A stretch of 64,000 nt of DNA, from contig CALGIG010000107.1 in assembly GCA_937915865.1 (NCBI GenBank), positions 124,001-188,000 of the forward strand. The letters are read 5' to 3'. Positions 27,828 to 36,365 of this stretch are shown piece by piece (the first letter of the stretch is position 1; each line of letters begins with the position of its first letter). The notes beneath the pieces were generated by a model. It made no database searches, had not been told where the DNA came from, and saw nothing but the letters and a program-made list of their open reading frames with translations. A program made the position numbers and the translations under genes. Source of the stretch: an uncultured Prolixibacteraceae bacterium (GTDB taxonomy: Bacteria > Bacteroidota > Bacteroidia > Bacteroidales > Prolixibacteraceae).

Positions 27828-28975
27828 TACAATAATTCGATTTTCCTCCCGGTTTTGTGCGATTCTATAGCAGCAGTAAAAAGTTCGTGGCTCCATCTGG
27901 TTTCTTCCGGGGTCACATTTCGGAACGGATGAGATGCACCGTTCCCTGTAAGTTCTTGAATAAAAGCCCCGATCATTTGCTGGAAAGCATCAGAAAAACC
28001 AAATTCGAAGATTCCTCCTGTTATGCTCTGAATTGCTGATTGCGACCCAACATCTATCCTGGTCCAGCCCTGTTCTTTTCCATCGGTTACCAGATAATCA
28101 AATGCTTTCGGATTGTGGGTCGAGAATTTTGCTGAACCTTTTGTGCCGTAAACTTCGATAAACCAGTTATTCGTTGCACCAGGCGCCATCCTCTTGGTTT
28201 CTACTACCATCGAAAAATCTTTGCCAGTTTTAGGATCAGTACTTTTGCAGGTAAGCACAGCGTTGTCCCAGGTACGGCAAGGCACGATATTTCCCTTGCC
28301 GTCAGGACGCGTTTCTGCGATTTTTTGAAGGTCGGCAAAAACTGACAATGGTTTCCAGCCCATCCGGAAAGGAACATGCAATACGTGCATCCCCAAATCG
28401 CCCATGCACCCGTATTCACCATTGATTTCAACCGTGCGTTTCCAGTTAATGGGTTTCGAAAGGTCCATGTCACTCGAATGATGAAAACCTGCACGGACCT
28501 CGATCAATTGACCGTACCTTCCGGCTTCCAGCCATTTTATTAATTTCTGACATGCCGGGAAATACGGGAATTCTGAGCTACAGCGCACAATCACTTCAGG
28601 ATGAGCCTTAATTGTTTTCAGGATATTTTCATTTGCGGTTTTGTCTATTCCAAAAGGTTTTTCGCCCAAAAGGTGTTTCCCCGAACGAATAATATCAATA
28701 TAGATTTGCTCATGTAAATTATGTGGAACGGCGCAATAAACAGCGTCAATTTGATTCGATTCTAGGAGGGTCTTGTAATCGTTAGTTTTGACTGTCAAAC
28801 CAGGAAAATTCTGAATGTACCAACCCCAGGAGCTTTTCGTTTTACTGCATATCCCGGCAAGCACCGGAACCGGGCCGTTATCCAGCAAATGGCACCAACG
28901 GGCAATGGAGCTTGCAAACTCCTTGCCCATTAATCCAAGCCCAATTAGCCCAATACGGATTTCTTTTCTTTCCAT
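27827..28975 (-). CDS. Gfo/Idh/MocA family oxidoreductase
   Basis: 382 residues. The N-terminal Rossmann fold begins IGLIGLGLMGKEFASSIA, and the signature GEKPFGID carries the EKP lysine of the family. The C-terminal alpha/beta domain (about 140-382) has GEYGCMGDLGMHVLHVPFRMG with the likely catalytic Asp and His. These NAD(P)-dependent enzymes oxidise a hydroxyl of a sugar, inositol or aminosugar, or reduce the keto form. It lies 2 bp after the aminotransferase and overlaps the mannitol dehydrogenase-like gene by one base. An oxidation next to a transamination in the same operon suggests work on an amino or keto sugar; this is inference. Confidence 0.88.
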   Translation of the reverse strand: MERKEIRIGLIGLGLMGKEFASSIARWCHLLDNGPVPVLAGICSKTKSSWGWYIQNFPGLTVKTNDYKTLLESNQIDAVYCAVPHNLHEQIYIDIIRSGKHLLGEKPFGIDKTANENILKTIKAHPEVIVRCSSEFPYFPACQKLIKWLEAGRYGQLIEVRAGFHHSSDMDLSKPINWKRTVEINGEYGCMGDLGMHVLHVPFRMGWKPLSVFADLQKIAETRPDGKGNIVPCRTWDNAVLTCKSTDPKTGKDFSMVVETKRMAPGATNNWFIEVYGTKGSAKFSTHNPKAFDYLVTDGKEQGWTRIDVGSQSAIQSITGGIFEFGFSDAFQQMIGAFIQELTGNGASHPFRNVTPEETRWSHELFTAAIESHKTGRKIELL

Positions 28976-28977
28976 CG

Positions 28978-30366
28978 TTACCGGTATCCAAATTCTTTTT
29001 CTACTTCAGTAATCGCATCTTCAATCATATCCATCCCCATTTTTGCATATTTCTCGTCCATAATCAGTGGTGGCGACATACGAAGAATATGACCTGCAGG
29101 TATCCATGCCAAACCTTTTCTGAAAGCCTTTTGGTAAACCAGTTTCCCGGCTTCATCAAATGGTTCTTTAGTCTTTTTATCTTTTACCAATTCAATTCCC
29201 AGTAAGAATCCTTTGCCCTTAACGTCTCCCACAATCGGATGGCTTTCCTTCATTTTCAACATCCGTTTCATAAAGAAATCGCCAACGGTGCGCACATTTT
29301 GCAGGATATCTTCTTCTTCAATAACCTCTAATGAAGCCAATGCTGCGGCACAAGCCATAGGGTTTCCACCGTAACTTGACGAAGCAGAAATTTTCTCAAG
29401 GGCATTGCCGTTTTCTTCGCTAACGACCATCGCTGTTACTGGGAACCCGTTGCCGAAAGATTTTCCGAAAGTCACGATATCAGGAATTACTCCCCAGTGG
29501 TTTAAGGTAAGCCATTCTCCTGTACGGCCCATTCCGGCAAGCACTTCGTCATCGTATAGTAGTATTTTATGTTTATCACAAAGGTTTCTCAGTTTAGGGA
29601 AGAAATCATCCGGTGGGAAAATACTTCCTGCCCAACCTTGTGCGGGCTCTAGAACGAATGCTGCTACATTACCTACCGTGCCTTCCAAAAGAAAGGTTTC
29701 ATAAAAACGGATGTAAGCATCGGTGTCGATGGTACCGTCGGTTTTAGTCCAAAGCGGGCGGTACGGATCGGGGCGGGGAACCATATAAAAACCGGCTGCA
29801 CGTGTTGGACCATAACTGTGGGTCTCTCCACGGTACATTTGAGCGCAACTTACTGCACCCATTGTTTTTCCATGAAAATCACGGTAAGCCGAAATGAATT
29901 CGTGCTTGTTGGTAATTGCCCTTGCCGCACGGATGGCAGCTTCAACGGCTGCCGTACCATCAGAATATAACTGGATGGCATTTAACTTTTCTGGAAGGAT
30001 TCCAGCCATTTTTTCCATCAGTTTCTCCTTCACCGGTGTCGTAAAATCGTGGGCGTTCATTAGTTTTTTCGCCCAGAAAGAAATTGCTTCCGATATTTTC
30101 GGGTGGCAGTGACCTAATGAAGTAACATAAATTCCTGAAGAAAAATCGAGATATTTGTTACCATCAACGTCGGTAAGGGTAATGCCAAAACCTTCTTCAA
30201 AACAAACCGGAAACAGCTTGACCTGACCACTAAGACCTTTCATATATCGGGTAGTACTGGCATGCATTACTCTTGATTTTGGCCCCGGGGCTTCAGTTAT
30301 CATTTTCGGGGTTCCAGCGGCATTTTCTTTCCACCAATCTTTTTGTGGAACAATTGTATTGCTCAT
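28978..30366 (-). CDS. Class III PLP-dependent aminotransferase
   Basis: 462 residues, normal length for the 4-aminobutyrate/ornithine/glutamate-semialdehyde branch. Cofactor-site sequences are clear: YSDGTAAVEAAIRAAR near residue 125, the aspartate-containing LLYDDEVLAGMGRTGEW, and the Schiff-base lysine K302 in TFGKSFGNGFP. Members move amino groups between omega-amines, amino acids or aminocyclitols and 2-oxoacids. It is the fourth gene of the operon, 28 bp after the kinase and 2 bp before the oxidoreductase. An aminotransferase of this class inside a sugar-catabolic operon is unusual and is the main clue that the substrate carries, or is given, an amino group. Confidence 0.88.
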   Translation of the reverse strand: MSNTIVPQKDWWKENAAGTPKMITEAPGPKSRVMHASTTRYMKGLSGQVKLFPVCFEEGFGITLTDVDGNKYLDFSSGIYVTSLGHCHPKISEAISFWAKKLMNAHDFTTPVKEKLMEKMAGILPEKLNAIQLYSDGTAAVEAAIRAARAITNKHEFISAYRDFHGKTMGAVSCAQMYRGETHSYGPTRAAGFYMVPRPDPYRPLWTKTDGTIDTDAYIRFYETFLLEGTVGNVAAFVLEPAQGWAGSIFPPDDFFPKLRNLCDKHKILLYDDEVLAGMGRTGEWLTLNHWGVIPDIVTFGKSFGNGFPVTAMVVSEENGNALEKISASSSYGGNPMACAAALASLEVIEEEDILQNVRTVGDFFMKRMLKMKESHPIVGDVKGKGFLLGIELVKDKKTKEPFDEAGKLVYQKAFRKGLAWIPAGHILRMSPPLIMDEKYAKMGMDMIEDAITEVEKEFGYR

Positions 30367-30394
30367 AGTAATTTTATTTAATGATTCTATATTT

Positions 30395-31531
30395 TTATTT
30401 ATAACAGGTTATCTTGTTTGATGCTGATTTCAATTCCATTTCCATATCCTGCCAATCGTTGAGTTCTTTATACATGTCAAGGCAATACAGGTTATTCCGG
30501 CCTGCGATGGCAGCATATTTTAGCGCACTTTCGGAGGTTTCGCCATTGAGAATAGCAGTAAGAAAAGCCGCAACCGCGGTATCGCCAGCACCTGTAGCAT
30601 TTTTTATTTTATCTGGATCTGCCGGAAAAGCATCGCACCATAACTCGCAGTGGTTCCAATTGTTAACTGTCAAGTTTAAATCACTTCTGCTATTTAATGA
30701 TGAGACGTCGCCAGTAAGTAAGTAAATACCTCGATGTCCGGCTTTTATGAGTAATATTTTTACTCCGTAATCAATAATCTTTTTCCCAATTTCACGGATA
30801 ATACCAATCGGAATCAAGTCGATAATTTCTGAATTACCAGCAGAAGAAAGAATTCTGGCATATTCACCTGGCATCATAATTTGCAGTACTTCTTCCAGGC
30901 TAGGCACAAAAATGTCGGTATAAGGCAAAATCCGCTGCATAATATGTGGCCAATCCTGTTTTCCTGATTCACTTTGAGTATCAGGGAGACTGAAATCCAA
31001 TGAAGTCACCACTCCCATCTCTTGTATCCTTGAAAACATAGACACTAACTGATTCCCGCTATCAAGATAAAATTGCCTTAGTAAAGGAGGATAGCCGAAA
31101 TGGAACAACCGGCTTTGCAAAACTGCTTCAAAATCAATAAAATTAATGTCAAATACTTTACTGCAACCGGGTGATTCCAGGAAGATGCGATCGATTCCGG
31201 AGGGAGCTATAACGATCCCGGAAGCAGTCCCGGCCTTTTCTGTTATTTTTATTCCTTCTGAAAGGTTATATTTATCAAGCCAGCCACAGACAATTTCCCC
31301 GATAAAGTCGTTCCCGATCAGACCATTCAGGAAAACTTTCTTATTGAATTTTTTCATAGCCATCCCGGTATTGGCTACTACTCCTCCAATGGAGAAATCA
31401 AGTCCATCTATTTCTATTAGCTTTCCAGGCTTAAAAAGATTAGATATGCTGGTTACAGATTCGTTTTTCTTAAATTCAGGGACAATGTCAACACAGAGGT
31501 ATCCGGCAATTACGGCATCATATTTCTTCAT
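30395..31531 (-). CDS. PfkB-family carbohydrate kinase
   Basis: Start taken at MKKYDAVIAGYLCVD (ATG at 31531), overlapping the upstream stop by one base (TGATG). 378 residues, somewhat longer than ribokinase. IGGVVANTGMAMKKF corresponds to PfkB signature 1, and NATGAGDTAVAAFL to signature 2 with the catalytic Asp. It should phosphorylate a ketose or similar sugar produced by the isomerase-like gene before it. Family members act on ribose, fructose, 2-keto-3-deoxygluconate, tagatose-phosphate, adenosine and others; the specificity is not readable here. Confidence 0.87.
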   Translation of the reverse strand: MKKYDAVIAGYLCVDIVPEFKKNESVTSISNLFKPGKLIEIDGLDFSIGGVVANTGMAMKKFNKKVFLNGLIGNDFIGEIVCGWLDKYNLSEGIKITEKAGTASGIVIAPSGIDRIFLESPGCSKVFDINFIDFEAVLQSRLFHFGYPPLLRQFYLDSGNQLVSMFSRIQEMGVVTSLDFSLPDTQSESGKQDWPHIMQRILPYTDIFVPSLEEVLQIMMPGEYARILSSAGNSEIIDLIPIGIIREIGKKIIDYGVKILLIKAGHRGIYLLTGDVSSLNSRSDLNLTVNNWNHCELWCDAFPADPDKIKNATGAGDTAVAAFLTAILNGETSESALKYAAIAGRNNLYCLDMYKELNDWQDMEMELKSASNKITCYK

Positions 31532-32889
31532 CAGACAACTTTTATATCCTTTAAATAACAGAAGTCGCACAATGCCTGAGAATGATCGCCATAAGCGATT
31601 ATGTAATGCTGACCCGATATTTTTTGAGCAAATTCTTCGACCGGCGAGTCAAGGAATATTTCAAGACTGGGCAATTGAGGAGCGGGATAATCCCATCCGG
31701 CTTCTTCCCATGATTTAAGTTTTCCTTCGCCGGTACAGATGTGCATGGTATAGCGATCTCCGGTATTCGATAAACGGGCCATAGTCAGCCTACCGGTTTT
31801 TATCGTCGAAATATTCAGAAGGCCACCACCGATGTTTCCGAAAGCTGCAGGAGTCACTTTCACTTTCCCATCGACCACTTCGGCAGGTACAAAATCAGGA
31901 ACACCTAAAAGGACACTATCTTCAAAGAATTCGTAGAATTCGAGGTAGGCAGCACATTGACCTGTAATGTGTTTGACAACCAATTGGGTTACGGCGCCCA
32001 TCGCATCATTTTCAGGAATGGTACAGATATTCATTTCGTCGGAGAGCAACATGAAAATCATGGCAGGCGGAAAATTCAACAGTTTTTTCATCCCGTCAAC
32101 ATCTTTTAACGAGATGGCATTGAACCCGTTTGCTTCGGCAATTTTACGGACTGCAAAATAATAGCGTATTCCTTTCCGAAGAAAATCATCGTTGGCAGGT
32201 TTTTCAAAAACCCATTCGACTTTGATTTTTGCCAATAAGTGTTCAACTTTTGCTTCGTCAATATTTTCGCTTATCCTGAGCATTTCGAGCATTTCGAAAA
32301 ACTCTATTTCGGTCCCGATTTTACTTTTCAGCGACAAGCCTTCATAAAGGGTATTGTAGAGTTTCATATCACGGTAGCCCATCATCCCGACCTTGGTCTT
32401 CGCAACCGATTTTGCGGCTGAAGCAGCCAATGCAAAACTTTTGATTTTATCCAGGGGCGAAGGTTTCCCAATCACATTATAAACATACCTGAACTTATAC
32501 CCCAGATCGTCGAACACTTTCCGAAGAGCAGTAGTTCCGGCTTGTGGCGCGGCTGTTACCACACGCTCGTTTTTGCTATCGCCTGCAAGCCCCCAAAGAA
32601 TCATCGGTTTTTCTTTAAACGCGTTGGTTATGGAAATCACCGCGTGAGATGGTATCCAACCGGCAATACATATAATCAGTAAATCAAAATCGTTTTTTGA
32701 CAAATCGCTTAAAGCCCTTTTTACGTCTTTTCCTTCAGGATCGTCAGTGACATGATCGGTTGTTATTACTGAAAAACCAAGGGATTTTATTTCTTCAAAT
32801 GCAGTTGAACACTTGTCTTTAATTAATTGCTGTGGGGAATTAATTTCACCAAATCCCACGAATGCAGCTTTAACAATCATTTTATCCAT
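31531..32889 (-). CDS. L-fucose/L-arabinose isomerase-fold protein
   Basis: 452 residues from the ATG at 32889 (MDKMIVKAAFVG); the ATG at 32880 is nearly as good, lying 1 bp after the transporter stop. Parts seen: N-terminal FucI-like alpha/beta domains (LLIICIAGWIPSHAVI, KPMILWGLAGD), a middle domain (AKTKVGMMGYRDMKLYN), and a C-terminal domain with IPENDAMGAVTQLVVKHITG, matching the metal-binding region cEgD...LTG of the family, and a late His in YGDHSQAL. The usual glutamate seems replaced by Asp in SLKDVDGM, so isomerase activity needs testing. It probably isomerises an aldose taken up by the MFS protein. Confidence 0.78.
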   Translation of the reverse strand: MDKMIVKAAFVGFGEINSPQQLIKDKCSTAFEEIKSLGFSVITTDHVTDDPEGKDVKRALSDLSKNDFDLLIICIAGWIPSHAVISITNAFKEKPMILWGLAGDSKNERVVTAAPQAGTTALRKVFDDLGYKFRYVYNVIGKPSPLDKIKSFALAASAAKSVAKTKVGMMGYRDMKLYNTLYEGLSLKSKIGTEIEFFEMLEMLRISENIDEAKVEHLLAKIKVEWVFEKPANDDFLRKGIRYYFAVRKIAEANGFNAISLKDVDGMKKLLNFPPAMIFMLLSDEMNICTIPENDAMGAVTQLVVKHITGQCAAYLEFYEFFEDSVLLGVPDFVPAEVVDGKVKVTPAAFGNIGGGLLNISTIKTGRLTMARLSNTGDRYTMHICTGEGKLKSWEEAGWDYPAPQLPSLEIFLDSPVEEFAQKISGQHYIIAYGDHSQALCDFCYLKDIKVV

Positions 32890-34081
32890 TTTTAGTTTGT
32901 ATTTTTCTGTTATTAAGAATTGCAACAAAAAATAAATAGCATAGACATAAAACCGGGACAACAAAAGCGGCCTGTATGGAAGTAGCATCGGCAACTATGC
33001 CCATAACCGGAGGAATAAAAGCGCCACCTGCAATGGCAGACACCAATAACCCGGATAACTCATTGGTGTGTTCGGGCAAATGGTCGATTGTTATGGAAAA
33101 AATCAGTGGGAAGATATTGGCAAATCCAAGTCCTACAAAGAATATCCCAATTAATGTTAGTGCAAATAACCCGCTGAAAATCAAAATTAATCCTGTTAAT
33201 GCCATCAGTATCGTAAATAACAGCAATCGTCCAGGCGTAATGCGAGACATAATTAGCGAACCCAAAAACCTTCCGGCCAATATAGGAAGGTAAAAAAGTG
33301 ACCAGCTGATGAGCAAACCCAATTTTTCAACATTAATCTGAAATTTTTCGTTTAGTAAAATGGGGATATGAGCGCTCATGGATATCTCAACACCACAATA
33401 AATGAAAATGCCAACAACCATGGCCAAAACGTATCCGTTTTTAAGCAGTTTAAAACATGATTTGAAGGATGCGTGATGATCATCATTTGTTTTCTTCTCT
33501 GTTATTTTCACCATATTTAAACCAAGCAAACTGATCAGTATCAGGCCTGAGAAGATAGGAAATAAGATACTCCAGTCCAGTCTAAAAGCCCGGAGCATTA
33601 TAACAGGTAAAAGAAAACCCATTGAAGAACCGACTGTAATGATAGATTGTGCAAACGAAAGGTTTTTTGAATAGTGACCTTCTTCAGAAATATCGCGCAT
33701 AATGGGGTTCCCAGCAACCTGAAGGATTGACCCACCAGCTCCTAAAAGCAAAATTGCTGACAGAATCTTATAAAATTGCAATATTGAACTTCCGTCAACA
33801 TCCATCTTCCCATACATTCCTGAATAAATAGGAATTACAAGCCCTGTAAGAGCAATAGCAAGCCCCATGTTCAGGATAAATTTCTTCCCTTTTCTGTCCT
33901 GCAACAATCCTATTGGAACTGAAAGCAGACCATACATGATATAGGCCAGCATAGGCAGTAAAGAGGCCATGGTATTTGAAATTTTGAAGGATTCTTTGGC
34001 CAGGCTAACCATAGGTCCTGCTGAATCAATTAGCCCCATGGCCAAAAAAATCATGTAAATCGGGATCGTTTTTATTTTCAC
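32882..34081 (-). CDS. MFS sugar transporter (FucP-like)
   Basis: 399 residues and about twelve hydrophobic segments. The interdomain loop with LLQDRKGKKFILN after the second segment is the MFS motif A region. The general pattern resembles the fucose/glucose:H+ symporters of this phylum: FAQSIITVGSSMGFLLPVI in the first half and GLGFANIFPLIFSITID in the second. It heads the operon, which runs on without gaps through the isomerase-like gene (8 bp overlap). Transport of the pathway's substrate across the inner membrane is the natural role. A promoter candidate is seen just upstream. Confidence 0.87.
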   Translation of the reverse strand: MKIKTIPIYMIFLAMGLIDSAGPMVSLAKESFKISNTMASLLPMLAYIMYGLLSVPIGLLQDRKGKKFILNMGLAIALTGLVIPIYSGMYGKMDVDGSSILQFYKILSAILLLGAGGSILQVAGNPIMRDISEEGHYSKNLSFAQSIITVGSSMGFLLPVIMLRAFRLDWSILFPIFSGLILISLLGLNMVKITEKKTNDDHHASFKSCFKLLKNGYVLAMVVGIFIYCGVEISMSAHIPILLNEKFQINVEKLGLLISWSLFYLPILAGRFLGSLIMSRITPGRLLLFTILMALTGLILIFSGLFALTLIGIFFVGLGFANIFPLIFSITIDHLPEHTNELSGLLVSAIAGGAFIPPVMGIVADATSIQAAFVVPVLCLCYLFFVAILNNRKIQTKNG

Positions 34082-34100
34082 CGTTATAATTTTTATTAGC

Positions 34101-34131
34101 CAAAACTACTTTGCCAGAGTACTATAAAAAA
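34101..34131 (-). promoter_or_regulatory. Promoter candidate for the six-gene catabolic operon
   Basis: On the minus strand TAGTTTTG (34108-34101) matches the Bacteroidota -7 consensus TAnnTTTG exactly, and TTTT (34131-34128) lies 19 bases upstream, one base off the TTTG -33 box. The start codon of the transporter follows after 19 bases, so the leader would be short. Seen by eye only. Confidence 0.5.
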
Positions 34132-34160
34132 CGACTACCTTTCCAAATAATGACACTGTA

Positions 34161-34190
34161 TTTGCATAAATTAATATGGTTTTATATTTT
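34161..34190 (+). promoter_or_regulatory. Promoter candidate for the AraC regulator
   Basis: TTTG (34161-34164), an 18-base spacer and TATATTTT (34183-34190, seven of eight to TAnnTTTG). It overlaps the first possible ATG (34176) of the regulator frame, which argues for the later ATG at 34215. It lies back to back with the operon promoter, about 30 bp apart. Confidence 0.45.
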
Positions 34191-34214
34191 TCAGAACAAT
34201 TTCAACAAAAAACC

Positions 34215-35087
34215 ATGCAGCCGAAACTTGAGAAAGTATTTCCCAATTATGCTTCGTCCATTGCAGTAAAACGAGAGATAACCCCTTTTATGGATTATCC
34301 CTTGCATTATCATCCGGAATTTGAAATCATTTATGTCGAGAAAAGTTATGGTATTCGATTAATGGGAAATCATATCGGACATTTCAACGACGGGGATTTA
34401 ATGTTTATTAGTCCGAACCTGCCACACGTATGGAAAAACGATAATGATTTTTATCAGAATAATAAAAACTTCTTTGTTGATGTGTATGTCATTCATTTCC
34501 GGAAAGATGCCCTGAAAAATGGTTTTTTTGACCTTCCTGAATTCGCTCATATCAGAAAGCTTTTTCAACTTGGTCAGCGAGGAATGTTGATAAAAAAAAC
34601 CGATCAACAAAAAATAATTGACCTTATTAAAAGTGTTTATAATTCTTCAGGTATTGACCGACTGACTTTATTTCTGAAGACACTTGATGAAATCTCTAAA
34701 ACAAATGATTATGAATTGCTTTCCAGTCAGGGTTTTACCAATTCGCTTACCAATTCCGATTCGGAAAGGATAAACAAAGTGATGAATTTCCTGATGGAAA
34801 ATTATACTCGTGAAATTGAGCTCGACGAGGTTGCTCATCTTGTAAATCTAAATAAATCATCCTTTTGCCGGTATTTCAAATACCGGACCCACAAAACTTG
34901 TTCGCAATTCTTGAATGAAATAAGGATTGCACATGCTTGCAAGTTGCTTATTAATAGTAAAAAATCAATATCTGAAATTTGTTATGAAATAGGTTATAAC
35001 AACATATCTCATTTTAATAGACAGTTTAAACAAATAGCCGGATCTACTGCCAAAGAATATAAGAGAAGATATTTGAATTTTGTTTAA
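34215..35087 (+). CDS. AraC-family transcriptional regulator
   Basis: I start at MQPKLEKVFPN (34215, 290 residues) because the upstream ATG at 34176 lies within a promoter-like sequence. The N-terminal half is a cupin sensor (about 10-110) with HYHPEFEIIYV and ISPNLPHVWKND, a metal or sugar pocket. The C-terminal 100 residues carry two helix-turn-helix motifs (ELDEVAHLVNLNKSSFCRYF and KSISEICYEIGYNNISHFNR), the standard AraC/XylS DNA-binding domain. It is divergent from the six-gene operon with about 130 bp between start codons, so it very likely controls that operon in response to its substrate. Confidence 0.9.
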   Translation: MQPKLEKVFPNYASSIAVKREITPFMDYPLHYHPEFEIIYVEKSYGIRLMGNHIGHFNDGDLMFISPNLPHVWKNDNDFYQNNKNFFVDVYVIHFRKDALKNGFFDLPEFAHIRKLFQLGQRGMLIKKTDQQKIIDLIKSVYNSSGIDRLTLFLKTLDEISKTNDYELLSSQGFTNSLTNSDSERINKVMNFLMENYTREIELDEVAHLVNLNKSSFCRYFKYRTHKTCSQFLNEIRIAHACKLLINSKKSISEICYEIGYNNISHFNRQFKQIAGSTAKEYKRRYLNFV

Positions 35088-35262
35088 AATAATTCTTCAC
35101 ATGTAATTTTCTGACCTGATGTTTATCAGAAAAAAAAGATAAAACAGCTGTTATTTGTAAAAATAGGTATTTGTACTTGCTGTTTAGCTTAAAAGTCCAG
35201 ATTAAATCAGACAATTAAACCCGTCTTTTGGTTTTTGAGTAGAGGTTTCGCCCCAAAATATT

Positions 35263-36051
35263 CTATTGGTTTAGTTTAGCTTCAAGCTTTTTAGCCTTGT
35301 ATTGCGAAATTTTAAAATGAATACTGTCAAGCCGATAAGCCTTAAGGTAAAAGATGTGAGCTTTTTTGAAGTCTTGAGCTTTGAGATAATAATCGCCCAT
35401 CGAATCGTAGGCGTTAGGGTTTTTGGGCACAATATTTATGTACTTCAGAAAATAGGATAAGGCATCTTCAAGTTTATTTTGCTCCAGATAGTTATAAGCT
35501 AGTTTATTGTAAAGTGGCGCAGGATTTTTTGCGAACTCAAGGATGTGCTGGTAAGTATTGTTTTGGCCGGGCCAATCTCCATCAAATCCTTGGAATGTAG
35601 CTAAAATATCATAAGCCAATAATGATTCAGGATTCATCTTAACCAATTTTAATCCGTATGCCGTAACATTGGAAACAGGGTTTTCAACCAATTTTTTTAG
35701 AGCATCCTGAATCGTTTTTTCCGATTCGGTTAATGTATAACTGCTTGTTAAAGCCTTTTGTGCGCTGATCTTGAATCTGGTCATATCATTTAAATGAAAA
35801 TAATACAGAGCCAGCGAAACATTTGGCATTATAAAATTAGGTTCGGCATCGGCGGCTTTCTGAAAACAATCGACAGCTTTATACAGGTCAACATCCATAA
35901 AAGCAGTTACTCCGGTTGCATATAATTCCTGTGCCTGTTTTGATGTAGAAGAAACCGGAAAGTCAGGCAATCCCATTTCCTTCGAAAATCCTGAAAATGA
36001 GACAAATAACGTGAGGAAGATTAAACTAATATTTCTTCTAAGTGTCTTCAT
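35263..36051 (-). CDS. Secreted tetratricopeptide-repeat protein
   Basis: 262 residues with an N-terminal signal peptide (about 1-23). At least four TPR-like pairs are seen: AQELYATGVTAFMDVDLYKAV...FQKAADAEPN, PLYNKLAYNYLEQNKLEDAL, NAYDSMGDYYLKAQDFKKAH and the linked helices between them. Such repeats mediate protein-protein contacts in the periplasm. It is a monocistronic unit between the AraC gene and the SusD gene; a strong terminator upstream of it (36275-36311) separates it from the SusD transcript. No specific function can be given. Confidence 0.78.
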   Translation of the reverse strand: MKTLRRNISLIFLTLFVSFSGFSKEMGLPDFPVSSTSKQAQELYATGVTAFMDVDLYKAVDCFQKAADAEPNFIMPNVSLALYYFHLNDMTRFKISAQKALTSSYTLTESEKTIQDALKKLVENPVSNVTAYGLKLVKMNPESLLAYDILATFQGFDGDWPGQNNTYQHILEFAKNPAPLYNKLAYNYLEQNKLEDALSYFLKYINIVPKNPNAYDSMGDYYLKAQDFKKAHIFYLKAYRLDSIHFKISQYKAKKLEAKLNQ

Positions 36052-36365
36052 GATATTTTGATTAAAAATGGCGAATAAAAATACAGATAAAAAGTTTATA
36101 CATGCAACATAGATGAACTAATTTGAAATCGGGGCATAATCTTTAAATTGAATTATTTTCGTTTTAATAACAGTTATTAATATTGAAAAGTTGTGTTTTT
36201 AGAGGTTCCGTATTTGACTGAATAAAAATGTACTTATAGGAGTGGCAATAAATATTTTGATACGGAATAAAACGAAAGAATCCCACAACAACGGAAGCTG
36301 TGGGATTCTTTTTGAGTTGAAATAAGAAGTTACATTAAGTAACTCTTTATAATTAAGCCATTTTC
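36052..36365. other. Intergenic stretch between the TPR and SusD genes
   Basis: A+T-rich. The only clear element is the palindromic terminator at 36275-36311. The part nearest the TPR gene must hold its promoter, but I find no convincing TAnnTTTG box. Confidence 0.6.
36275..36311 (-). terminator. Rho-independent terminator of the SusC/SusD operon
   Basis: A perfect 13 bp stem (AAAGAATCCCACA with TGTGGGATTCTTT) and an 11-base loop, 54 bp after the SusD stop on the minus strand; the minus-strand text continues with CGTTTTATT. The stem is symmetric, so it may also stop transcription in the other direction. Confidence 0.8.
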
